The position numbers and the translations under genes were made by a program. Of a stretch of DNA of 64,000 nt, positions 23,701-35,500 are shown piece by piece; position 1 is the first letter of the stretch; every line of letters starts with the position of its first letter. This stretch comes from Phoebastria nigripes (lineage: Eukaryota; Chordata; Aves; Procellariiformes; Diomedeidae), in contig JAYKAV010002031.1 of assembly GCA_035582835.1 (NCBI GenBank), forward strand, positions 857,276 to 921,275, given 5' to 3'. The notes below the pieces were generated by a model. It was not told the origin of the DNA, made no database searches, and saw nothing but the letters and a program-made list of their open reading frames with translations.

Positions 23701-26700
23701 TTAATGTGAGTGAAAAAGAGCTATTTCGGTGGGAAAGAATATGAAAGTGCACTTCCTTACTCATTAGATACTTCCTTCCGGCTCAAGGTATATACTTATA
23801 GGACTGCTACATAAGCAGCTTTAACAGCAAATTAACCCTGCCATCATGAGGCTTATTATCAATTCGTAGTGTTGCAAAATTTGTATTTCNTTCTTTTTAG
23901 AGGATCTCTTTATTAAATCTATGCATATTTCTAAAAAAATGAGGAAAACTTAATAATTGAAGAAAGTTTGTAAGGAACAACAGCTGCACGTGAAATATAA
24001 CAAAAGCTAGCACAAACATATTTTCAGTTAAGAAGCCTTCACTGCAACTTGTTATGCTGCTGTCGTGGTTTAACGTGGTTAAACATAGCACTATACCAAC
24101 TACTAGGAAAAAAAAAAAATTAACTCTATCCCAGCCGAAACCAGGACAGCTGCTTTTCAAACAAAAAAANCCTTGAGACATTGAAAAAGGTAGTGAAGTT
24201 TTCCCAATGGCTTAACTGTTACAAGGAGGAAAATATGTCCCCGCTTTTGTTGTGAAGGCATAAGATTCTTTGTGAACACTGTCATTTTTTCTGTATGCTG
24301 TTACCTTTTACTCTGCCTACATGCATTTTGGAAAAAAAATTGTGTTAACCAGTGACAGACTGATTCATGGGAACTTGCTATTCAGATTAATCATGTTGTC
24401 TTCCGATTTTCATATATGACAGGAAGACAAAGAGTTAAAGCCTAGAAAATGGCCAGAGGAATTACGAGTATGCTGTGACCTGTAGGAGAATGTAGAAGAA
24501 CTACCAGCAGTTCTTCAATGTTAGCATGCTTTTGTATTATCCTAGTATTGCGAAGTGCAGTAAATCTTGCTTTAAAGCTCATTAATTACTTAATTTCTGA
24601 ATCTGCAACTTTTTATTAAGCACGTTGTATCAGTCAGTGAGATTATTCTCGGGAACTGAATCCTTTGTGTGTCCCTTTGTGCTTTCTCATACAAACAGTA
24701 AGCAAATATCTGGAACCAGGGTACTAGACAGGGCATAAAAATTAAATGCACTTCTGCATATTGCTTTTCTGTAGACAAGGCTGGATTAAAAGGTCTATGC
24801 GCTCCCTTAGCGCAGTCTTCCCTTCCATTACGTTGATTCAGCTGCCTGTGAAACTGTGTAAGGGGATCTTCTGGTAAACAATTTTCTGGCAGCACTGCTG
24901 ACTTAGGTGGTCACCCTTCCCCATTTAATTATTGAATGCAGAAATGCTTCACAGAGAGCACTTCAAGGGGAGAAGAAGAGTGGTCTCAGTGGGTAGGGAG
25001 AAATGACAACTGCCCAAGCAGCACTTCTGAATGTTTAACTGCAGTCTGCCTTAGATCAGTGAAAGATCTCAGTTTAAGAAATCGAGTCTCTTACACCTGC
25101 TCTCCCTTGTGCCCCAATCCCCCCCCAAGACTATGAAGACCGCAAGCCTAGGCATGTGATTCAAATGTACCGGTCCGGCCTAGAGCACAACATCACAAGC
25201 AGATGAATTAATGATGCTAGAGGGAGCTGGGACTGCTGCTGGGAGTGAGCAGGGACAGGAACAAGCAATGTGAGCAGTTCATGAACTGGCTTTGCTGCGA
25301 GAAATATTAATAAAGCAGAAGTGTCATACAGACAGACTGCGATGTCTCTATTTTAACCTTGCCAAATCTTATGAGTTTATGATATACCAAAATACTATGA
25401 ACATTTACATAAAATGCCAGCAGCAGGATTTACAAGAGAGTCCCACCATTCATTTTAAAATGTTTCAATTTCTAGACCTTATTTTCATAATGAGTATCAT
25501 CCCTGTATCATGGAAAAGTGCTTGCAGGGGAAACTTAGCTGCACAATGGAGCCTCAGAAGTCAGAATTGAAATCAAAATAACCCCAGTCAAGCTATCCTT
25601 GTATTCAAGCCTATGATTTTGGAGGACTTGATCAGTTTGACAGTTGTATCAATGCTACTTGGATACAAATAAAAATAAGCCTTAGCTTCAGAACATGGCA
25701 TTTGAAGGCTTCTCAATAGTACCTCATCTGTTGTTCACCTATGATTTTAGTCTGAGTGAAACCATATAGGAATGATGCTGTTATTTAACAACAACAACAA
25801 CAAAAATCCCTCAACATTTTTCTGTCCTGAAAGATGATTTTAATCAAAAAACAACCTGGAGCACATATTGGCAGAGTGATGTGATGTCCTGGGACATCAC
25901 TGAGTTTTCATCCCTTTTAAAGAAAATGTGGAGTTCATTTCATGGAAAGTCAGAGAAAGTAGCTTTCATCAGCTTCTACAGTTAGCGCTTGGACTGATTA
26001 GGGTTTTAATTATCTGCACTGCTTATCCTATGCCTATCTGATTGTAGAAGGAGCTGTAATACAGGTACTGTAGAATAATTTAGGTTGGAAGGGACCTCAT
26101 CTGGTAAAACCCTCTAATCAAAGTAGGGCTAAATTCAAAGTTAGATCATGTCATTCAAGGTCTGACATACCTTGGACAAATGAAGAGTTTTGGGGTTTGT
26201 GTTGGTTTGGGTTTTTCTTGTTTTTGTTTGTTTGTTTTTGGTTTTTTGTTTGTTTGGGGTTTTTTTTGGTCTTTTTGTTTGTTTGTTTTTTTGTATGCAG
26301 AAGAAGCTAGTGTCTGCAGCTGATAATGTTTTACCTGTAAATGTAGGTGGTGATAATATCTTCAGAGTGTCAGCTGAAAAGCTAGTCTTATTTACATTGA
26401 GCTTAAACCATTATCAGCTTTGGTTCATCAGCAAGAATATGACAAGGATTCTGCAGAGGAAATTGGTTACACTGACTAAGTTTTAAACACTACATTTAAG
26501 AGTAAGCGGGGAGTTTGTCTCTGATCCAAAGTGCAGAAAGATTCCTGAAAACTTTCTGCTTTGGTTTCTGCCTCAACCAAGGCCAAATGTGGCTATGTTT
26601 TATGAAAGTCCTGTGGAAGATGAGGAGGGATAATGCTCCCAGTAACTTTGTTATGTATGACAATTTTCTGGATGTCATATAGAGGATCACATTAGTTAAG

Positions 26701-29700
26701 AATGATAAAATCATACACTGTTCATTGTGGTTAAGATTTTACTTTTCATGTTGCTCTGATGAAAAAGGTTTTTTTGGCTGGTGGGGTTTTGTTTTGTTTT
26801 GGGTTTTTTTTGTTTTGTTTTTTAGTGACTGGCAATAATTATATAAGTTTTGAATATTAGAGCATCCCCCAAATTTATCTTTGTATCTGTTTAATTTTTT
26901 TTTTCTCTTGAATTTTACTTTACAGGCCAAATTTAACTTGTTTTTGACTCTTTTATTACCCTGTTGTTACCTCCCATATTTTTGACTTGCTGGTTCTATG
27001 TCTCTGCTTTGCCGTCTGGGTAAAAAATTGTCATTGTTGCTTAATTAATCTGAGGTGACTGTTATTCCAATTAATTCCTACATTAGCTCTAATGTAAATC
27101 TCTGCTAATTAGACTTTTTTCTTCCTTTCCCTTTTTGGACAATTTTCAAGGGAAATTAGTAGGGGAGGGAATTGTCTGCTTTTTTCCCCTTTGTCTTATA
27201 AAGAGTATCTCAATTTGTCAGCTATGGCAGATGGCGTATTTATTTCAATTAGTTTGTAAACTACTTCAAATGCACATCTTTAGAACTCTAGTTGTAAAAC
27301 ATCTTTATAAGCATCTTATTATTTCCTCATGAATACATCTATGTAATGAGTAAACATTCCTAACAATACCTGAGACCAAGACAGTTTTTCCCATTCAAGT
27401 ATCTACAGCAGCATGCTCCAACCCATCTTGTCTGCTTTCTTTCTAGTCAAGGTATCATGGGCTGAACATTTATAGCGCTGTCCGCTGCAATGGAGTACTT
27501 AGCCACTGAGAATTTGTGGTGGCTTTTTTTTTTACTTTCTCTGCCCCTGCCCACCCCCCCGCAAGCTTGACAGGTTTGTTCTGCTCCTGTGAGGCTTCTT
27601 CAAAGTTTTCTGTTGTCGTTGTACAATTCACAGTGATCAGACTTCAGCTCTTGACTGATGTGTAAGACAACTTTACTGCCTAGGCAAATAATGGTATGCG
27701 TTTGGCTAGTGTGTATAATATTAAACCTGGACTGCATGTGGGTCAACAGGTGATTCAGGCAGATTTACCTGCCTGAAAAGGCCATAAGTAAAAAAATCTT
27801 GTGGCCACTCTAACCTAGCACCAGCAAGAAATCTGTCTCTGGGAAATACCATTTACCTTCACTGCCTAGATGGAGTAAAATCAAGATTGCAGCCAAATGA
27901 GCAACTGTGAAGATCTCATGTTGGTCACTAAAAAAAAAAAAAAATCTAGGAAAAAATATACTCTCACTCTTCACACCAGACTTCAAGAAGCTTTTTCAGG
28001 GGTGGGAAGATGGGGGGTGGGGAAGGTGATATTTTGGGAAAAAGTATAAGTCATTCTACATAACTTGTTGACAAGTAACCCATGTTTGTACTTGGTCAAA
28101 CTTTTCATTATAACATTTTCAACAAAGAAAACCTAGACTTTTGATTAAGCAGAATCTTTCTCTGTTCCTAGAAAGCATTTACTAGAGAGTCTGAGATGGA
28201 TTTAAGAGCAGGAATAAATAGGGAAAGGTGTGTTTTCAGTTTTAAACTGGAAGATGGCTAGTAGATGGCCTATAAAAAATCATAAATGAAAATTAAAAAC
28301 CACTCTTTGAAAAAGAAAAAGCAGTCCAGAGGTAAATGAAAAATATGCCTTACCATGGACAATTTCAGAGGCAAAATTCCTTGAGTATCTTCACTTTTTT
28401 TTTTTAAATCTGTGTTTGTACAAACCCAAACATAATTTTCCAATAAGATATGTGAGGCAGAGAGAATGAAAATTTGTCATTGTAGCGAACAGCAGGAAGA
28501 TGTACTTCAGTAAACATGGAATTACAGTTTGCTTAAAGACTGAAGATTAAGTGTTATGCATCTTTTCCTTAAGAAAAGTTTCCAATGAACTCTTCAGTAA
28601 CCTAATTTTACTTTTTCAAACACATAATATCCACCATTGGTTTGCAATAAATTGAGTCAACTTGTATTTGGTATAAGGTAGGGTGAGATAAAAGTACAAC
28701 ACATAAACATGCTATCTTTTCACAAAATCCTTTAGGTTGGAAGGAACCTTTTGGGATCATCTAGTCCAACACCTCTGTTACAGCAGGGTCAGCTAGAGTA
28801 GGTTGTTCAGGACTCTGCAGTCCCTCTGGTCAACCTGTTCCAGTGTTTGACCACCCTCACAATAAAAAAGTGTTTTCTTGTGTTCAGATGGAATTTTATG
28901 TATTTTAAGCTGTCCCCATTTTCTCTTGTCCTGTCACTGGGCAATACTGAGAAGATTCTGGCTCCCTCATCTTCATTCCCTCTCATCAGGTATTTATACA
29001 TATTGGTAAGATCCCCTGGAGCCTTCTCTTCTCCAGGCTAAAGAGTCCCAGCTCTCTCAGCCTCCCCTCATATGAAAGATGCTCCTGTCCCTCAAACATC
29101 TTTGTGGTTCTGAGCCAGTAAGTCATTATCTATCTTGTACTAGTGAGCCCAGAACTGGACAACAGTACTCCAGATGCAGCCTTGCCAGTGCTGAATACGG
29201 AGGAAGGATAACGTCCCTCAACCTGCTGGTATTGGAATGTTTTTTTGATGCCTCCTGAATTCTGAATGAAACTTCATTCATTCATGACTAATTTCAGAAG
29301 TCACTCTTTTTTTTTCCCCCTTAGGAAAAAGAATGCACAAAGTGACTTGCTCTTATGTAAAATTACCCATGTTTGGGTATCTATCCTTAGGTCCTTGGAA
29401 ATGTGTTGTTCCTGCTCTGTATTGCAAAGCAGTTCTGAAAAATTCTGCTTGATACAAAAGCAATTCTTCTTTCCAAGTAACTAGTACCAAGCTTTAAGCT
29501 GAAACTTGTAAATCTTCTGGTTATAATTTGTTTTAAAAGGCTGTTGAAAGTTTATGCTAATTACACTAGTCACACTTATATAATAATGGGCATTAACATG
29601 GTGCTTTTCCTCTGTGGACTTCCAGAAAGCAAATATAAAGTAAACCTTGAACTTACAAAGCCTCAGTATGTGCTAAGCATCGTGCATGGTGACTATCCCA

Positions 29701-32540
29701 TTGACTTTAACAGCATGTTGAGCACATGCAGAATTGAAACCTGTATTTACAAAAGTTGTTTCACAAATGAAGAGGTGAAGAGACCTGATTTTTTTTTTTC
29801 ACCTAAATGTTAAAATTCTGAGTTATAAATCCAATCTAGTAACATTTTAACTAATGCTGGTGAGGCAGCTTTGTTGTGGGAGATCACACAGCACTACTGT
29901 AACTGCACAAGAACTAAGGTAATTTTGAGTATGTTCACACTTAGATACCTCCTGCTCTGAGCTTTACACAACTGTTGTTAGCATGGTCAGACCCAGGTTA
30001 ATAACATGATATTAAATCCTAACTCCCTTTCAAAAGGCTAAACCACCATTGTAGTGTAAATACTCTTAACCAAACTGTTCTGCTAAACTTTAAAAGAAAT
30101 CATATACTTATAATCAAAACTAAATAACATGGGGCTTTTCAAATGTAGCAGTTAAATTAGGAATCCTACTTACCGACTACAAAAATTATGTTTGATTTCC
30201 TCAGATCTTCTGAAAAGTCTAAAATGAAAATAAAAATTCTTTAGTTGGCAAGAGCTACTAATTTTAATCTTAGCTACTTTCCACACTGAATTGTGTAACA
30301 CTTATGCAAGGTCATCTGATTTTACTAGATTTACTTTCTGCTATAATGCTCTGCATTCCAAAAGGAGCTGTTATCCACAAGCCTATTTATCTCCCAGTTT
30401 CGTAGTTCTCACTGCAGATATGATAAAAATATTTTACCTGGAAATTAGACCTTGCACATACCCATCAGTTTTTTAAAAAAGAGAAAGAAAAGATGAAAAA
30501 AAAAAAAAGAGAAGCAGATGCATCTTGATGTAATAAGATGCCTCCTGAGCCACTGCATTTTTCTCTGAATATGTTATTGCATTATAATTGCTATAGAAGT
30601 TTGTCCACATCCCATTCAGATTTTATATTCGGTGCACTAGATCTGAGATGTAGTCTTAAATTCCCCTGAGCCTCAAATTCAGTCAAATAATAATCATCTC
30701 AAATGAAATCCAGGTATTACTCTCATTTTAGCACCAAAACTACTGTATGTAATACAGCTTTGCCTTTTACTGAAATTGTATTTTTTAAAAAAGCAGTTCC
30801 TTCTAGTCTGAGTCCCAGTCATTGGCCTGATTTTACCAGTGCAGAAGGCGATCTTGCACCATCTGAGCCTGCTGGAATTTTATTATATCTTGACTTAATC
30901 ACTTACAAGACACATTCATTTACCACATACAATTTTGTGTTTTATTATGTGGCACGTACATGTCTTACTACATAATATCATTAGCCGTAAAAGGTTTTGA
31001 ATTATCCTTTCATTCCTTTTAGACTCTTAGCAGCTCATACCTTCCAACAAGCTTTTTGTAACTGACAATTTCTGAAAATCAGCATCAGATCTCATAGGTG
31101 TTAACAGTAATGTTTTCCAATAATTTTGGATCCACAGGCCTAAAGACTGTAGAAATATCTTTTACAAGCTTTAATTTGCATTCAAAGAGAATTCAGATGA
31201 TAAAAGCCTTTGAGACATAACTTTCACAATATAAATAACCTGAATTCACTTTACCTTCTAAGTAACTATTTAAATATGAGGGGAAATCAAAGGTTTCAAA
31301 ATTAAATGGCAAATGATACTGAAAAAGAAACTCACCTCCTGTGCTCTCATAACCAGAAAAACTTGACTGATCCTCCTCCTGTTAATAAGCAATTGACAAA
31401 TTGAAATGGATATTTTGCATAGTTTGCATTTCTTCTTGTATCTGCTTATATGTATATCTTAATATCTTCTCCATATTTTAACTTCTCAGTTTTAATCTAT
31501 GTTGAGATATGGTTAACAATGTTACAGAAATGCTGTTAGTACTGTTTCAGTTGGTAGAACATGAGCATGGAGAACCCAAGACAACTTGAGATGATTAACT
31601 GACCCATATTGTTTTTGTGAGGAACAGCTTTTTTGGTGTCCAGCTGCACAGTTCCAGCATGATATATAAGCAACCGGTGTGCGTGCTGAATTGCTTTTGA
31701 AGTAAATATGGTATGATATGCTGTTAGTAGTGAAAAGGCAGTATTGGAGTAAGTTCTAGAAGTGAGCTACAATATAAAGATGAAATTAGTCTTTGGTCTA
31801 AAACAACTTGAATGTGTTTACCTTTAGAATGCAACACAAGCTACAAGTTGTTACAGAGGCTGCTGAACTACAAAGAGGGATTACACCAGGGAAACGGGGA
31901 ACTTGGCATGTTTTTTTTCCTGATACTTGGCCACTTAGAACTATTTTGTCATGTACTGTATAGTACAACCAATGAGGAATTATAAATACTGGCCAGCAAG
32001 AGTGTCAGAGTGGGAATTCTTTGCTGTTTTTATAAATCAGAATTATGTATGTGCTGGACGTAGTCTAGNTTATGTAGTGTCAATATACTCATACCATCAA
32101 TGCTTTAATCAAGTCTATAAAATATCAATAATAGCATTGACAGTAACGTGCTTGTATTACATCAATAGTGCGTAATATCAGCATGTAATACATTATGCTA
32201 GTCCTCTCAAAATAGCATAGGGTTATCAAGCTGTAGTTTCTTACAGTTCTGCTTCAGTATGCTGTCAGAAATAGCCACTGTTAGACATTTGTATAGCTGC
32301 ATGAATAGATGAAGTGAAACGAACAGCATGGTGAATAGAATGGGTAAACTACTGGCCACTGTAATTTGCAAGGCTCTTGCACTACCCTTGCAGGTTTCTC
32401 CTTGTGTTCCCATTATCACTGAAACAGAAGTACTCTTCGTTAGGCTGAAGTACCATTACATTGGCTACATAGAACACTTTCATTTTTTGATTCACAGTAA
32501 TTCTCAGTCTATTACACTGCAGCAGGAGAACTGCGATCTT

Positions 32541-32571
<31 letters not shown>

Positions 32572-35500
32572 GTGGGGTGGGCAGGGCAAAACTAAAAAAG
32601 CAACTGGATCCACTAAGTTTGCAGGAGAGCATTTCAGGAAAAAAAACATTTTCAAATAAGAGATTAATCTCTTTCCTACAATTCAAGTGACAGTATTAAC
32701 CTTACATGCTTTTTCTTTGATGTACTATTACAATAAAATATTTGACCCTGCAAAGGATATATTACATATAAAAGGCCTGGTTTTAGATTCAGCTTCTTAC
32801 CATGCCTTTGAAGGTTTATGGATCAAAATCATTTTAGGCACAAAGTTTAGAGTAAAGTTTCTTTAAAATCAAGATCACAGTCGCAAGTTTACGATCAAAT
32901 GAGAGAGGCATTACTTCTTTCAAGTACTGCTTTGTTCTCCCCTACAATTGCAGAATGAAACTGCCTCTGTAACGCTGGTGGGCTGCTCAGAGCAGCAGGT
33001 GATAATAAAGGTCAGTTTAAGTCAGGAACAGCTCTAATTTTTTAGGGCTGAAATATGTTAAAACTAGAGACAGAACTGAAGCTAAATAAGCTATCAGCTG
33101 CTTTTATTTGACCAACCATATCTGCTTTAATAGAACAACAGGTTAACTAACCAACAAGCCATGTTCACATAAGGAACAAGTGCTATGAAAAGCCATTAAA
33201 GTGAGTTCTAATTACAACTCAAAAGCAGGTAAACAGGAAGGGTGACATTGATCAGAACCCAGAACATCAAAATAATGAATTCTGTTTATATCTAACTGCT
33301 CACTTTTCAGGTGCAGAAATATTGTTTTCAAAAGAATTGCTTTTTTTCTCCACACTTGTTTTTCAAAGCACATCTGTTTCATAATTCTGTAAGACAACTC
33401 AGCACGCAGCTTGATGTGAGTGGGACCACCAGCCCTGCTGAACTTCCATGACAAAATAAGCTTCCCCATAAAAACATTTTTTCAGACAGAATTGAACAGC
33501 ACCCAGCTGGGGGGGAAAGAGGTCCTGAAAGCCTGGTCTTTAGGGGACCTGTAGGAAAAGTCAGGAGGAACAAATTAAAACATTGGGCTACAGTTAATTT
33601 GGTTTTGATGACAAGATATTCCTATGCAGTTTTCACTATTCTATACTTAAACTTAGAACCATTTCCCTTCACCCCTTTCCTCCCAATCTCCTCAAAAGTA
33701 CAACCATTTTTTCTGCTGATCTGGGTGTGGAGCTAGATTTGCGGTTTGGCTTACAGTCCCTTGTAATCCTAGTTAATGCCAGTCCCCTCATATTTACATT
33801 TGACAATATCTATTTCTAATTGTGTCTTTCTAGTAAGTAGGTCTCTAAACTGTGAATGGCTTACCCTATATTGGCCTGAAAGCATTGCTCTGCCTGGTTA
33901 CCAAAGTGCTTTGGAAAATAACTGTTGGATTTAGCAAGTGATCACATGAGGAAAAGTCCCACCAATTACTAGATTGCTAATAGTATTTTACACCACATTG
34001 CCATCAGGAATACAGTGATTTAGCAGCAGAACAGTCTCTGTGTTCTTGGTATAGCTGTTTCCATTTAGTTGAAAGCAAGGTGAGGAAGATCAAAATCTTA
34101 TATGTAATGAGCTCTGAAGAAAGGTGGGTAGTCTGTAATTTCAGATGCCTTGAAGGCCAGGTTATATCTACAAATATTATCTGGAAATACATCAATTAGT
34201 GGGGCATAGCTGACCGTGTAACTGCTTAAACAATATCAACAGTACATTAAAATTATTGCTAAATAGAGAAGTTTGCTACCTGTAAAGAATCTCTTATCTG
34301 ACATTTGCCTTTAGAGTTGGAAAATGCAGGCTTCTGATCGTATTCTGACTTCTTGTCATTTAGCTCATTATTAGTAAATACCTGACTAGTAGTAGGTACT
34401 TCATAGGTTAATGAGTTTAAGTTACTGCCTGTCATTGCTAGGTTGTGAAGTAATTTTCATAATAAAACACACTGACAGTAAGTCACAGCATATAATAAGG
34501 AAATGATACAGAATTCTCCATATCTTTGAGTTTTGCTACTAATGAATTAGGACTCTTAAGTCATATCACTTTAAAGAAAGCAGTAAAATACATTTGTGTT
34601 TTGTGGTGTGTGTTGTTTTGTTGTTTTTTCTTTTTTTTTTTNNNNNNNNNNNNNNNNNNNNNNNNNNNNNNNNNNNNNNNNNNNNNNNNNNNNNNNNNNN
34701 NNNNNNNNNNNNNNNNNNNNNNNNNNNNNNNNNNNNNNNNNNNNNNNNNNNNNNNNNNNNNNNNNNNNNNNNNNNNNNNNNNNNNNNNNNNNNNNNNNNN
34801 NNNNNNNNNNNNNNNNNNNNNNNNNNNNNNNNNNNNNNNNNNNNNNNNNNNNNNNNNNNNNNNNNNNNNNNNNNNNNNNNNNNNNNNNNNNNNNNNNNNN
34901 NNNNNNNNNNNNNNNNNNNNNNNNNNNNNNNGTAGAGTGAGACTGAATTTTAAATACAGCATGATTGTTGCCTAAAATTATGCTCAATTTTCAAGATTGA
35001 ATTTGAGAATGTAAATATTCAAAGGATAGTGTCAACCACTATTTATTTATACAAATAAAAAATACATCTTTCTCTGCTTAAAAATATTTGTTGAGAATTG
35101 AACTTAATCTGTAAGAGGAAAAAAAAAAAAAAAGCAGCATAGATGAACATAACTTTAATACAGAATGACATAATGTATACAGTAGAAAGTACAGGCAAGA
35201 ACTATGTAGATTTATCATGGCCATCTCATCAGCATCCTTTTGATGGGAATGTAGGTATATAAGCATCAATTTCTCAGCACACTAGTACAATTCTCCCTTT
35301 GCTGTTGTTAGGTATGCAAAACACTTGTACTCCTGTAGCATTTTATTTCTTCAAAGAACACTACAGTTCCACATAAATCTTCCCTGTACTTCCTTTGGGA
35401 ATAGAGGCAAGGGCATTATTTCCATTTTAGCAGAGATATTAGGTGACTTGTCAATGTAAACACAGTTATATATGGAAGCAGAACTAGGGTTAGGACTTAG

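Larger units (their letters stand above)
20560..30173 (-). other. AK5: AK5 intron
   Basis: The intron is 9.6 kb. It contains the GC-rich island (21.1-22.06 kb), the 88-bp LTR (24061-24148), CR1 fragments at 26.1 and 28.7-29.25 kb, GT-rich low-complexity islands (26190-26300, 26765-26825), an AAC microsatellite (25787-25806) and a G-run cluster near 28000. No further exon was found. Confidence 0.85.

Noticed and set aside
28807..29041. Open frames on both strands at 28.8-29.0 kb
   Set aside because: The minus frame is the decayed CR1 reverse-transcriptase tail and the plus frame is its shadow; neither is a host gene.
34526..34987. Open frames of 113-149 codons on both strands
   Set aside because: Most of each frame is the run of N; it is an artefact of the assembly gap.
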